Made by a program: the position numbers and the translations under genes. The notes below the pieces were generated by a model. That model had not been told where the DNA came from and searched no databases. It worked only from the letters and a program-made list of their open reading frames with translations. 64,000 bases of DNA from Diplonema papillatum (taxonomy: Eukaryota; Euglenozoa; Diplonemea; Diplonemida; Diplonemidae). Of this stretch, positions 30,706 to 41,043 are shown piece by piece. The number at the start of each line of letters is the position of its first letter. Positions within the stretch are counted from its first letter, which is position 1. The DNA is taken from positions 124,001 to 188,000 of the forward strand of contig JAPJBO010000289.1 of assembly GCA_030068145.1 (NCBI GenBank), given 5' to 3'.

Positions 30706-30974
30706 TTGCGCCTCTTTGCGCCTCTTCTTTTTGGCTGTCCATACTCGATGAAGCGAAACATGTTGCGTCCAGCCCATCCGCCCAAAGCTGGGAATCGTCG
30801 GGCACCCCCGGGAAAAGCGCAGGGAAACCACCCAAGAAAACACCTCCCACACAGCTCCGCGAATCGTTCGAGGCCAGCGAGAAAAAAAAGGCAGCCGGCA
30901 ACCCCGCAGCGCCGCGGTGAGCCTGTGGGGAAGAAGGATCGGGTTGCGGCGGGAGTCAACCCCCCTCGACCCCG

Positions 30975-31090
30975 CCCGCTGATGTTGGCCCGCCTTATGT
31001 GTCCGTGGCTTGGACCGAAAACACGGCGCAGACAGGACCAGTGCGGTGTTGAGCACGTACCCATTCCAAGCACGTTCTTGCAACTCCGCC
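30975..31090 (+). repeat. Dispersed repeat B, 3' half
   Basis: CGCCTTATGTGTCCGTGG through CCATTCCAAGCACGTTCTTG; 5' truncated relative to 19639. Confidence 0.88.
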
Positions 31091-32496
31091 AAGGAAACCT
31101 ACAAAGGTGAGGGCACAGCGGTCTTGCACGAGACTGGAATGTAGGTGCAAGTCGGCAGCGGGGACGTACCCCAAAGGGTCCTCTGGGAACTGCGCACAGC
31201 TTCTCGTTTGAACGCGGGTTGCGGTGTGGACCCGCAGTTCTTGGGATGCCTTCTCCCTCCGGTAGCTGGAATGGATGATAATCGCATACGCTTTCCAATC
31301 GGTGTTCAGAGTGTCGAAGAACACCACCTCCTTGAGAGCATCGAGTATGGCCCCATGTTCCAAAAAATTGGCACGGACAGCATGCTGTCTCATGGGAACC
31401 AACCAGGCTCGGGAGGCTACCGGGTGAGAGTGGCAGTGTCTCGGGGCACCCTGGATATCGCTGGCTGTCATTCGGGGCTCGCGCGAGAGTGTTCGTTTGC
31501 AAGGCGAAGCAGGACCGACACCTCTTAGTCAACCAACCACGGACTAGAGAGTCAAACATGCCGATGTCGTTAGACGAGCGATTTACCTATACGGGATATG
31601 TATCGGGGGAAACCTTGGTGAAGGTCAGGGTCATGACTTCGCTTTGTAGTTTCCAGTGTCTCACGGATTTTCCGAGGGAATCTGCGAGGCTTGACGAATC
31701 TACACACAGGGTGTCTGTTCTACGGGGGAAACCTTTTATTTGTCCTTTCCTCTCATTGACGAAAACCGCTGCTGCAATGCACAGCAGCAATGCCTGACTG
31801 CAATGTCCTACTGCAATGCCCAACACTGAGGACAGCTGATAGAGATTCCGTATACTCCAGCACAGTCGCCGACGAATCAGAAAGCCCCGGGGGCCGGACG
31901 GCGGGAAAACGACTTTCTCGCGTTTCGCCCAGTGAATCCGCAGGTGCGAGGGCAGATGGTTCGGCATCTATTGCGGAGGGTCAGCAGTTGCACGAAGCAG
32001 CCTGCACGGCGATCGCCCTACGATGTGCATAGTTGTTTACTCGGCTGGCCCGGCCCAAAGCGTGCAGACATAGCACATCTGGCTCCGCCTACTACCTCCG
32101 TGAGCTTTCACGTGGCGACGTATCAAGTAACACTAGCCCAGCAACAGAGCATGTTTCTGCCTTCGTGGCACCTGTGCTTTCTTCCAAGCTTTTGGTGCCG
32201 TTTTTTTCCCCGAAATCACACAGCGCACGACACGGTTGTTTGCGATGAACAACGAAGCGAAACCCTTCCTTTGCATCGCGCCTGTAAACACCTCGAAGCG
32301 ACCCTGTTTTCTCTCAGGGGAACAATACAGGCGTTTCCACCCTATTTGTTTCCCAAAAAAAAACAAAAAAAAAAAAAAACATTTATTTTTGGTAACCCCA
32401 CCGATCACCACAAGCACGTACTAAGCTGAACTCCACAAGCATACAAAAGGTCGAAAGACACCAATCTGTACGTCCATTCGGGATCGTCGGAAACAC
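31091..32496. other. Spacer, no gene supported
   Basis: ORFs up to ~158 codons on both strands (around 31000-31530) show no family and conflict with repeat B at one end. 32329-32400 holds CAGGCGTTTCCACCC with TTTGTTTCCC and poly-A, a word repeated at 33666-33700 just before the nitronate monooxygenase start. Confidence 0.45.
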
Positions 32497-33243
32497 AAAA
32501 AAAAAAAGAAAGGGGAAGTCGCCCCCGAGAGGGTTTCGTGGTACAGCGACAGCGAGGCAGCCATCCTGCGAATCCGTCGAAAGGAGCCCGGTGACCCCGT
32601 GGCAGGCGTGGTCGGCGAGTATGAGCAGAGCCTCCGATGGGGTAAGGGGCACTCCGACAACGCCTACATCAACGGCGCGGATGAGGCGGCGACGAGGGCC
32701 CTCCAGGAGAGACTTCCGGCTCTGGACGTTGAGCTCCTGTATCGGGAAAACGGAGTAAGAGCCGTATGCTGTTACGCCGCCGAGGACTTTCCGCAGCTGG
32801 AGAGCCCCATACGGTACGTGAAGCGCGTTTGGCAGTACAGCCGGACGAAGACGGCGACGAGGAGCATACGGGAACTTGCGTCGGCGGAGACAACGAAGGG
32901 GAGCACGCTCCGCTCCCTCGAAACTCTGCCCGGCGCCGTGGACCTCTTGCAAGCGATTATCCGGCGAGCGGTGATGCCGCGAGCCACCCGGGTCGCCTGC
33001 AAGCGGTGCGCGGCGTTGGCCAACGCGCAACACGTCCTGCTCGCAGATGATGCGACGCACAACGAAGTGTCCGACATTCGTCATGCTTACCCCGCCGACC
33101 CGCCACACCTGAAGGGACTGCTCGCGGACTATGCAAAGAAACGAAGAGACACGATCCGGCATGTGGCGAAACGCGTGAAGGTCCTGTGCGATGACCCGTT
33201 AGCGGCCCGGTGGTCCTCGCTAGTTTTGAGATATATCGAGTAA
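32497..33243 (+). CDS. Hypothetical protein, 5'-incomplete exon
   Basis: An open frame reaches from the A-rich stretch near 32497 to TAA at 33241-33243, about 245 codons, with no ATG before residue ~150; GTG codons near 32599 are not credible eukaryotic starts. An AG at the end of the A-run (AAAAAGAAAG) is a possible acceptor. The product is soluble and charged, rich in Arg and Ala (WYSDSEAAILRIRRKEPGDP, VAGVVGEYEQSLRWGKGH, RYVKRVWQYSRTKTATRS), with two Cys (CKRC) near residue 170. GC3 bias resembles the real genes. I do not recognise the family. An upstream exon should exist left of 32480. Confidence 0.5.
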   Translation, partial: KKKKKGEVAPERVSWYSDSEAAILRIRRKEPGDPVAGVVGEYEQSLRWGKGHSDNAYINGADEAATRALQERLPALDVELLYRENGVRAVCCYAAEDFPQLESPIRYVKRVWQYSRTKTATRSIRELASAETTKGSTLRSLETLPGAVDLLQAIIRRAVMPRATRVACKRCAALANAQHVLLADDATHNEVSDIRHAYPADPPHLKGLLADYAKKRRDTIRHVAKRVKVLCDDPLAARWSSLVLRYIE

Positions 33244-33491
33244 ATCAACACTGCATCTTGTGTGGGGGGCAACGGAAGAGGAAGAAGTGGAAAGAGAAGG
33301 GATCGGAGCGGTAGGGAAAAGGAAGAGTGAATGACTAACAATATCAACGGAAGGAGAAAAAAAAAAACGCTATCCCAAACAACTTCCGCCGGTAGGAACC
33401 TTGCCTAAAGAAATCAACTGCCTTCGGGTAGGCTAGTCTGACACTAGTTGTCGTCGGGAAAAAAAAAGAAACATACAAAAGGAGAAGCAGA

Positions 33492-33608
33492 ATGTCGGAC
33501 GGAATCAAAACGGATGTTTCGGAGTTGCTCCGGATCAAACACCGCGGGAGTGCGCGGAAGACGAACTACGATTACACGGGAGGGCACCTGCCGTTTCATC
33601 TAAACTGA
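33492..33608 (+). pseudogene. Internally deleted 5' copy of the nitronate monooxygenase gene
   Basis: Begins with ATGTCGGACGGAATCAAAAC as in the intact gene, then jumps after the codons for RIKH to the parental stretch for GSARKTNYDYTGGHLP, and ends at TGA after a few foreign codons. The frame stays open for 38 codons, but the fold could not form. The leader (GGAGAAGCAGAATG) is shared with the intact gene. Confidence 0.85.
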
Positions 33609-33665
33609 ATGCTCCGGACAACTAAACTCCGCCGCACCCTATGTCCGTAACACAATACCACCCGG

Positions 33666-33723
33666 CAGGCGTTTCCATCCTATATCTGTTTCCCGAAAAA
33701 AGCACAAAAAAGGGAGAAGCAGC
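33666..33723 (+). promoter_or_regulatory. Leader/possible promoter block of nitronate monooxygenase
   Basis: CAGGCGTTTCCATCC and CTGTTTCCC followed by an A-rich run sit 5-60 bp before the ATG. A closely related block occurs at 32329-32370 upstream of the exon at 32497. The repetition could be a shared promoter or only a repeat. Confidence 0.35.
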
Positions 33724-34773
33724 ATGTCGGACGGAATCAAAACCGAAGTTTCGGAGTTGCTCCGGATCAAGCACCCCATCATCCTCGCGGGCATGTTCGG
33801 CGTGGCGACGCACGACCTGGCCGCGGCGGTTACGAATGCAGGGGGGCTGGGCGTGATCGGCGGGCTGACCATGACGCCGAAGATCCTGACGACCGAAATT
33901 AAGATGCTGAAGGAGCGCATCACCGGCGACAAGACGGCCTTCGGCGTAGACCTCGCGTGGCCTAAGATCGGCGGGAGTGCGCGGAAGACGAACTACGACT
34001 ACACGGGAGGGCACCTGCCCGAGCTGATCGACATCATCGTGCGGGAAAAAGCGCGGCTGTTCGTCTGCGCGATCGGCGTCCCGCCCAAGTGGGCCGTCGA
34101 CAAGCTGCACGCGGGCGGGGTACTGGTGATGAACATGATCGGCGACCCGAAGCACGTCAAAAAGGCCCTCGAGGCGGGCGTCGACCTCATCTGCGCCCAA
34201 GGCTACGAGGCCGGGGGCCACACGGGCGACATCGCGACCATGCCGCTGATCCCGCAGTGCGTGGACCTCTGCAAAGACGCCCGGTCTCCCCTGCACGGCG
34301 GCCCTGTGTACGTGGTGGCGGCCGGCGGCATCTTCGACGGGAGAGGCCTTGCCGCATCTTTATCACTCGGCGCTCGCGCAGTATGGGTCGGCACTCGGTT
34401 CGTGGCGTCTACGGAGGCGGCGGCGAAGAAGGGGCACAGGGAGAGTTTGGTCGCGGCTCAGGCGTCGGACACGGTGCGGACCTTGATCTACTCGGGGCGG
34501 CCTGTGCGCACGTACATGTCACCGTACGTGCGCGACTGGGAGCAGAACAAGGCGGGCGACATCCGGGAGCTGGTGCAGGCAGGCAAAATCCCCGTCAAGA
34601 CCGACAAGCGCCCGCTGGCGCAGTGGTCGATGCACGACCGGTTCCCGCAGCTCTTCGGGCAGGCCTGTGGCGGCATCCACGAAGTGCTCCCCGCCCAGCA
34701 GATCGTCGACAACATGGTGTCCCAGGCCGTCGAGGTGCTCCGCCAAAACGCGCGGCTCGTCTCGAAGCTCTGA
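33724..34773 (+). CDS. Nitronate monooxygenase (2-nitropropane dioxygenase family)
   Basis: 349 residues, single exon, ATG at 33724. FMN-dependent TIM-barrel enzyme that oxidises alkyl nitronates (such as propionate-3-nitronate) to carbonyl products. Family signatures: HPIILAGM at the start, AVTNAGGLGVIGG (about 35-47), the QGYEAGGHTG motif (159-168) with the catalytic-base His166, and phosphate-binding AAGGIFDGRG (199-208) and LGARAVWVGTRF (215-226). Length is typical. No targeting signal is obvious. The gene is flanked by a deleted copy of its 5' end (33492-33608) and a copy of its 3' end (34997-35217). The closest alternative, a FabK-type enoyl reductase, uses the same fold but is unlikely given the close NMO motif match. 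Confidence 0.92.
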   Translation: MSDGIKTEVSELLRIKHPIILAGMFGVATHDLAAAVTNAGGLGVIGGLTMTPKILTTEIKMLKERITGDKTAFGVDLAWPKIGGSARKTNYDYTGGHLPELIDIIVREKARLFVCAIGVPPKWAVDKLHAGGVLVMNMIGDPKHVKKALEAGVDLICAQGYEAGGHTGDIATMPLIPQCVDLCKDARSPLHGGPVYVVAAGGIFDGRGLAASLSLGARAVWVGTRFVASTEAAAKKGHRESLVAAQASDTVRTLIYSGRPVRTYMSPYVRDWEQNKAGDIRELVQAGKIPVKTDKRPLAQWSMHDRFPQLFGQACGGIHEVLPAQQIVDNMVSQAVEVLRQNARLVSKL

Positions 34774-34996
34774 TTTTGAGCAGCAATCGGCACCTGACAA
34801 CGATTCGTTCAATGTTCTCCCTGCCCGCTCTACCCAGTCGCAGTTACACGCAATAGGGTGACCGCCTGAGACTTTTAGTTGAACGCTCAGGCAATGGTTG
34901 CAGAGGTGCAAACTGGATCCGTAACTTTGGGAAAAGGAGAGGTTCTGAGGGATGTTCTGTCCGGGCTCAGATTGGACGAGATACGAACAGCTGCAG

Positions 34997-35217
34997 GGAG
35001 CAGAACAAGGCGGGCGACATCCGGGAGCTGGTGCAGACAGGCAAAATCCCCGTCAAGACCGACAAGCGCCCGCTGGCGGAGTGGTCGATGCACGACCGGT
35101 TCCCGCAGCTCTTCGGGCAGGCCTGCGGCGGCATCCACGAAGTGCTCCCCGCCCAGCAGATCGTCGACAACATGGTGTCCCAGACCGTCGAGGTGCTCCG
35201 CCATAACGCGCGGCTCT
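34997..35217 (+). pseudogene. 3' copy of the nitronate monooxygenase gene
   Basis: Almost identical to 34540-34760 (GGAGCAGAACAAGGCGGGCG to CGCGGCTC), with a handful of substitutions. It starts within the coding sequence after CAGCTGCAG and loses the stop, running into unrelated sequence (CCGAGCGCGTTC). Confidence 0.92.
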
Positions 35218-36949
35218 TCCCGAGCGCGTTCTTGCAAATCCCATACGCGCTGCGTCTCCACCACCTTTTTCATACTGCGCCGATGGAATGCGGCAAATGC
35301 AGTATTCTGTTTCTTGACGGTGTGCAAGTACCGCAAGGCGTCTTGTGGTTGCGGGAGAGCACGATGGTGCAAGGCGTGCGTGTGGCTACAAGTACGAATC
35401 CCTTCTTATATAGGGTTATATACCGCACAAAGTTCTCTCTGCCGCCTGCATAACCACCTCAAGGTTTCCAAGGAGTGTCCAATCCCGGGATGAGCGGCTG
35501 CAGGATGTTCCACCTTTCACCCAGCATGCACTTGACAGCATTTTGCTGTGTTGTTGGTTTGTTGGTTTCACGCACCTGTCTCGACTGACGTGTCTACACC
35601 TCGCAAACGTGCCCCGTCCACTTTTGAACGTGCGCACGCCGGCAGGAGAAACGGCGCGTTCTTCTCGCCAGACCACCCTCTCTCTGTTTTCGCCACCTCG
35701 CAAAAAGGCCCACCCTTCTGCGTGTCCGATCCCACCTCCCACGAGACCCGTCCTCCCATATTGCGAGCCCCTCGCTTGTTTGCCACCCTGCAGTTGCTGG
35801 CCAACTCTTGCGTGTTCCACTCTTCTTCCCTGTCGACGGGCCTCCCCTATTCCCGTACAACGTTATGACGCGAGCGCTACTTATTGCTGCGCAGCGCAGG
35901 GGTCGTGCTTTTTGACGAGCCAGCTTTCTGACTGGACAGGCAGGGTAAACTGCCTGACGTTCGGTCGCTTTCTCTCGTGCCGCCCGGGGTTCGATGCAGT
36001 GAGCCGGCCACGCTGTCATGATGTCCGGCCAATGGCCGATGGTCGTGCCATCACTCGATTGACCTGTTTCATCTACACACCGTCGATTCGCATCTCGGTC
36101 AATTTGTAGCCACCTCGGCCTCGCGGGTTTAAGGCCACGGAGTTGAATCGATTTGGATCCTTCGAACTTGTATAATCGATGGATTTACTTTTCCAACTGG
36201 GCCTCTCGAACAGCAAGAGCCAGTCCATACCCCTTTTTCCTGGATCTGCATCGAATGAGTGCAAATGCCAGAAGCACGGCACGGTACGATCGAAGAGGTA
36301 GTCACCCAGTGACAAATGCAGGCCATTGCTACAGATAATCTGCATTCTAACCTCGACAAGCTTAGGCTATCACAGTCTATCAGCAGACTATCAGCAGAGG
36401 TGGACCGGCTCACTGTCACGTGTTGCCGGTGTTTGACCAGTTGGCAGCATGAGTGGTCGATAGCGTGCAACGGTTCGTCCAACCATTCTCTCGCGCTCCA
36501 TCGGCGACTGTCTTCCGTGGAACTTCCTCCCTCTCGTGCCTTCCTCTGCGTCAGCGTCGCGCGACGAGAGAGAAAAACTGGCCGAGCATGAACGAACCTC
36601 AACAGATTGAACGAAAAGAAAGAAATAGTCGGAAGCGCACACAGTCAACCCCGTGTAAATGACGACACGGTTGGCGTTCCACTCCGCACCCCCAGCTCAC
36701 CTGCAACCAGGACGTTTCACTTTTCTGCAGTGCCCGCCCTAAAATAAACGAACCTTCACCCCCCTGACGAGCGATGTTCCTTGTGTGCCTGATCACCAAG
36801 GCCTCCGAACCCGAGAGCACCTTGCCACTTTGTCACTCGGTGCACACCTTTGCAGCAACAGTGATTTTTCGGAGGACTGTCCAACCCGCAAAGACACAGG
36901 GCAACACCCATGCTATTCTGTAGGAGGACCTCAGCAGGGAGCGCGCGCG
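35218..36949. other. Spacer, no gene seen
   Basis: Open frames near 35540-36100 lack any motif. Nothing else recognised. Confidence 0.45.
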
Positions 36950-36957
36950 CGGCGTAC

Positions 36958-37042
36958 ACGTGTCGAAACGGGGCAAATCCACAGCGGGGCTGTTCTTGAA
37001 CCCCCTTCGAAACGGGGCAAACTTCACAGCGGGGGCTGTTAC
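36958..37042 (+). repeat. ~45-bp tandem duplication
   Basis: TCGAAACGGGGCAAATCCACAG and TCGAAACGGGGCAAACTTCACAG start two units, each continuing GCGGGG-CTGTT. A third, weak copy is near 37475. Confidence 0.8.
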
Positions 37043-37609
37043 ATGAACCCCACCTGATCTTCAGTGCCGGGGCGGTCTATTCGGACTCGTATAGACCCGG
37101 TTCGAGACACGGGATCTGGATGTGAATTTGGAAGTTGCCGTTCGCCGAAACTGCCCCGTCGTGGCCCGATAAATCCGATGTGCCCTGAGTAACTCACGCA
37201 TTCCTCTCAGACTGGGTTCTGGCTTAGAGGCGTTCAGCCATAATCCATCCAGTGGTAGCAGCACGACAGCTGTCCGGAGAAGCGCACTCAGCCACCGAAG
37301 ATGGCGAGAGCCAGGCGACGACTGCCGCGAAGTTAAGGTTAACGATTTGCGCAACGAACATCCGCTTTTCGGGTACTTCGGGGCGGGGTGAAGAGAAGAA
37401 GCAGGCACCACCCGCTTAGTATGGAAAAAAGCGATTCCCATGGCGGATGGTCACCGCGCGAGGTGTAAAAAATGTGTCAAAACGGGCAAACCCACGTCGC
37501 CAGTGCTTAAACCTGAAACCCGTACTTCTTTTGTACACTTTTGTCCTCCAGCTTTCTTTCACACCATCTTCTGGAGCTTACCTCGCACACTTCAAAAGCC
37601 GGACAGCAC
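37043..37609. other. Spacer, no gene seen
   Basis: Nothing recognised. Confidence 0.4.
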
Positions 37610-37785
37610 CTGCATATAAGTCGCGTGGGCCCCTCCGAAGGAAGGCCCATCACCTTTGCAGCACACCTGCCTACAAGTCGAACTTTGGGTGCGGGCCCCC
37701 CCGAAGAAAGGCCATGGCACCGCAGCACTCCTGCAAAAAGCGCCGAATTTGGAGTGTGAGCCCCTCCTCTGGAGCAAGGCCATCG
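37610..37785 (+). repeat. Repeat C, three degenerate tandem units
   Basis: Units of ~60 bp with GTGGGCCCCTCCGAAGGAAGG, then CAGCAC-CCTGC, then AAGTCG. Related single copies: 29551-29600 (+) and 49070-49135 (inverted). Confidence 0.8.
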
Positions 37786-37961
37786 CACCGGGTCCAAACT
37801 ACTTTGCCCGGGTCTCTGGGCCGCATCCTGCAACGTCATCGTCGCCACACTCTTGCCCCTTTCCCTGACACGCAGACAGTCGAAAGCAACGAGCCGCTGT
37901 ACGCGCTCTCAATTTCACAACGCCCGCATTTCTTCCCTCTCTTGTACGATGCAGCGGCTCT

Positions 37962-38265
37962 TCTGTGAAGGAAGGACTGACACTTCAAACGCCTCAGGTG
38001 GCGGAGGGTTAGCGATCCAGGATTTGCAGATTGCTCGCGCAGTTGAAGGGCTTTTGGATGTGCGTGACGAACACAGATATACGATCGTCTCCTTTTGAAG
38101 GGAGGAACGACCCCTCGAACGTCTTCTTTGTGTAGCGGATTGTCTTGTTGATGTGCACAGGAGACACATGGGAGGCATGCGGTCGTCCTCTTTTTGAAGG
38201 AAGGACCAACCCTTCAACGGCGTTTTTCGTGTCGCAGGCAATGTCACGTTGGTGTGCATGCGAGG
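37962..38265 (+). repeat. ~100-120-bp degenerate tandem repeat, 3 units
   Basis: Each unit begins GAAGGAAGGAC or similar with TTCAAACG/TCGAACG/TTCAACGG, and ends with TTG-TGTGCRTG. Units start near 37965, 38093 and 38194. Confidence 0.7.
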
Positions 38266-39218
38266 CACAGGGGGGATCGGCACAGGGGGGATCAGCGTCT
38301 ACAAAGAAGCATCTCGGTCGAAGTCATGGCTTGGGCAAATGGACAACGAAATCGATGGCCTACTATATGGATGGCCAGCGGTTTAACATCAAGGCAGCGA
38401 GGAAGCGGCAGATGACGATCATGCTGGAAACGTTCTTTAGCCGCTGGATGGGAGGAAGAAAACAAGAAGTTCGCTCCTAAGAGCGCAACGTGTCAGTGCC
38501 TTGGTTGACTGTCTCGGGCTGCCTACAAAATCGCCAAACCCAGTACGCCACGCCTCGATGCTTTGACTTGGAAAATTGGTAGCCACCAAACACGTGGAGC
38601 CTGTTTTGTGCTTAACTCGTCAGTATTGCTCAACCATCTCCACTCGCAGCTTCACACACCACACACCACTCTTTTTCAAAAAAAAAAAAACCTTGCTCGT
38701 ATCCAACAGGATATACGGCACAAAACCCATCTACTAAAGAACACAGAAGAAACCACTCAAAATAAAATAAAATAAAATAAAAAACTAATCATCACAAAGT
38801 TGTGCGGTTTTGTGTCCAATACCAAGGAAAGGGTTACCGAATAAAAAGAGCGAACAAAAAAAAAAAAACAAATTTGGTTTTGTTTTTTTTTTTTCTCCCC
38901 GCAACGAGCGAAAACCGTAGCCGAATAAAGAAAAAGGTATCGAAGGAGGATTCGCGCGACGATCCTGCGGAAATCAGAGTAAAGGAAACACAAAGAGGAA
39001 CACCCTCTAGCAAGCAAAAAAAGAACAACTCGCGAGAGCGGTAGCAAAAAAAAAAAAAGGCGCCTAAAGCCCCTCGCACGGCTTTCTCTTCTACGTGAAC
39101 AGAGTCGCTTCGAGAGGGTATCTCTCTCTCTTCTTTTGTCACTTCGTCTTATTTGTTCTCTGTTTTTCGAGAAAAAAAGAAGAAAAAAAAAAAAAAACAC
39201 TCACAAAAAGCCAAGACA
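38266..39218. other. Spacer and leader of the 39219 gene
   Basis: 38320-38480 has a codon-like stretch (WTTKSMAYYMDGQRFNIKA) ending at a stop at 38478, possibly a gene remnant, but nothing supports a start. 38680-39215 is A-rich with a tandem AAAAT run at 38757-38782; it contains short CT tracts before the ATG. Confidence 0.4.
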
Positions 39219-39815
39219 ATGACTTGCGCATTGACCGTTGCAAACACGTGCCGTGGCGAGTCGTGCCAGGTGCTGAAGGAGATCTACAGAAACACGCGGA
39301 CAGGGAAGAGGGTGTGTGTCGACGTCGACGGGGCGAGCTCCGTTTGGGAGGAGGGCAGCCCGGTGTCCTGTGGAAAGGCTGATTCCAGAGACTTCAGCTC
39401 GTCTAGCATAGGCGAAAAGAGCAGCGAAGGTGACTACAGCTACGGCCCATCGACTCCCAGTTCGTCCGAAGGGTCCTCTCCGTTGACGTCGGCGCTGTGC
39501 GACGGCGCTCAGTTCGGAGCGTTCGGCAACGTCGTGGCCCTGAAGCAGTTGTCCAGGGCCAAGGCCGACACCAAATCCGCCCCGCCTCCGCTGAAGAAGA
39601 CTGCGCCGCTGAAGTCGAACGCCCTCTTCCGCATCAGGATGTATTGCATCGAGGTCCACAAGCAGGTGATAAACGAACACTGCATCGACTTCATGCGCAG
39701 CCAGATGACGTCCGCGCAATCCGCAACCGACGAGTTGAGGTCCACCGACGACCCGACGATCGCAAACTCGGTCAACCTCCGCAGCCTCCTCCTCCAGAAA
39801 GAGTGGCAGCTGTGA
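39219..39815 (+). CDS. Hypothetical protein, Ser-rich, 198 aa
   Basis: ATG at 39219 in GACAATGAC context, after an A-rich leader; the frame is open farther upstream only through a poly-Lys translation of A-runs. Residues 1-45 contain several Cys (CALTVANTCRGESCQV). Residues ~48-90 are a Ser/Gly-rich, presumably disordered linker (SSSSIGEKSSEGDYSYGPST). Residues ~125-198 look folded and helical (LFRIRMYCIEVHKQVINEHC, LRSLLLQKEWQL). No signal peptide or membrane segment, and no family recognised. GC3 bias is strong, like the known genes, which is my main reason to accept it. Poly-A runs follow the stop within 20 bases. Confidence 0.6.
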   Translation: MTCALTVANTCRGESCQVLKEIYRNTRTGKRVCVDVDGASSVWEEGSPVSCGKADSRDFSSSSIGEKSSEGDYSYGPSTPSSSEGSSPLTSALCDGAQFGAFGNVVALKQLSRAKADTKSAPPPLKKTAPLKSNALFRIRMYCIEVHKQVINEHCIDFMRSQMTSAQSATDELRSTDDPTIANSVNLRSLLLQKEWQL

Positions 39816-40288
39816 GCCGCCCCCTTCCGGCCGAAAAAAAAAAAAAAAGAGGATTGAAAAACAGTAAAATTGCGTGAGGAGAGAGGGAGGGGGGAAAGGT
39901 GTGGGGGGGGTGTGCCTTCACAGGCATCTGAACGAAATGCCGAAAACCGGGGGGGGGGGGGGGGACGCCAACTCGACGTTCAATCGAAGAATCAAAATTA
40001 CCGGCTTCTTAAACACGAAACAGTCGAAAAGTCTGTGTCGGAAAAGTATTGGAGGTAAGCACTCGGGGGGGCGGCGGCGGAATAAGCGAACCAACAACAG
40101 AGAACCAAAGGAACAGAAGGAGGAAAATCGCTGGAAGCTCAATCATCAAAAAAAAAAAAAAGAAAAAAAAAAAAAAAAGAAAAGAAAAAACGATCTGTCA
40201 GAAGACCAAAACCTCTTGTGAACTATGCGGGGGAGAAAAACTTCTTGTGGATTCAAGCGGGGGGGCAACAAGCAAAGCAACAGTTATC

Positions 40289-40375
40289 GGTGGTCCACAT
40301 TATATCTCGGTGTGTGAGATTCCACAATCGGCGGTCCACATTATATCTCGGTGTGTGAGATTCCACAATGTGGGT
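40289..40375 (+). repeat. 44-bp tandem duplication
   Basis: CGGTGGTCCACATTATATCTC, continuing GGTGTGTGAGATTCCACAAT, occurs twice back to back with one or two changes. Confidence 0.95.
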
Positions 40376-41000
40376 ACAAGAACAACAAAAAAACAAGTTC
40401 AACAAAGTCTAGCGGTGACTGCAAAAGAAAAAGAATACCACCAAACCTCAAAATACGCCAGAAAAAAAGAAGACTCCCGTCTACTAGGCATCTCCGACAT
40501 GATGCCGCACATAAATGCAAAGAGAAATCAAGCATCTGCAAGGGACCGAAAGGCGGATCCACCTCTGTGTTCGGTTTACTCATGGAAACCTCAAGCTCGC
40601 GCGAAAAAGCAGTGCCAGTGCCGTCACAGTTTTGGAACACTCATTTTGGAGGGCCTACATTTTTGGGATCAGAAGACCTCAGAATATATTTTGAAAATGC
40701 GGTGCCTTGCACGGGTTGGTTTCTTCTTTAGGTCGTCGGGCTCAAGAGTTTTTAGGGGGGGGGGGGGGGAGAGAGAGAGAGCTTGTCTCAGCAGCCAGCG
40801 AGGCGAAGAAACGGTCCTCCTTCAATCGCACAGTCGTGACAACACAGTGTTGTTGTCTATCGCGAATACGATTAGGCGGGGTGGGGCGCCTGCATCGGGT
40901 AACAAACGCGTTTGCCAACAATTTAAAAGAATACAGTTAACATCGACACGATACTATAGTAGTTTACGTTCCCTTTATGCAGCCTTTGCGACAACAGTCA

Positions 41001-41043
41001 CCCGGAGACTAACCCCGGCACCCTAAGCGAATTTTAACTCTGA
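41001..41043 (+). repeat. Tail-motif E, degenerate copy
   Basis: CCCGGAGACTAACCCCGG followed by TAAGCGAATTTTAACTCTGA. Confidence 0.7.

Noticed and set aside
30995..31471. 158-codon minus-strand ORF
   Set aside because: Part of it is repeat B read in reverse; remaining residues show no recognisable family.
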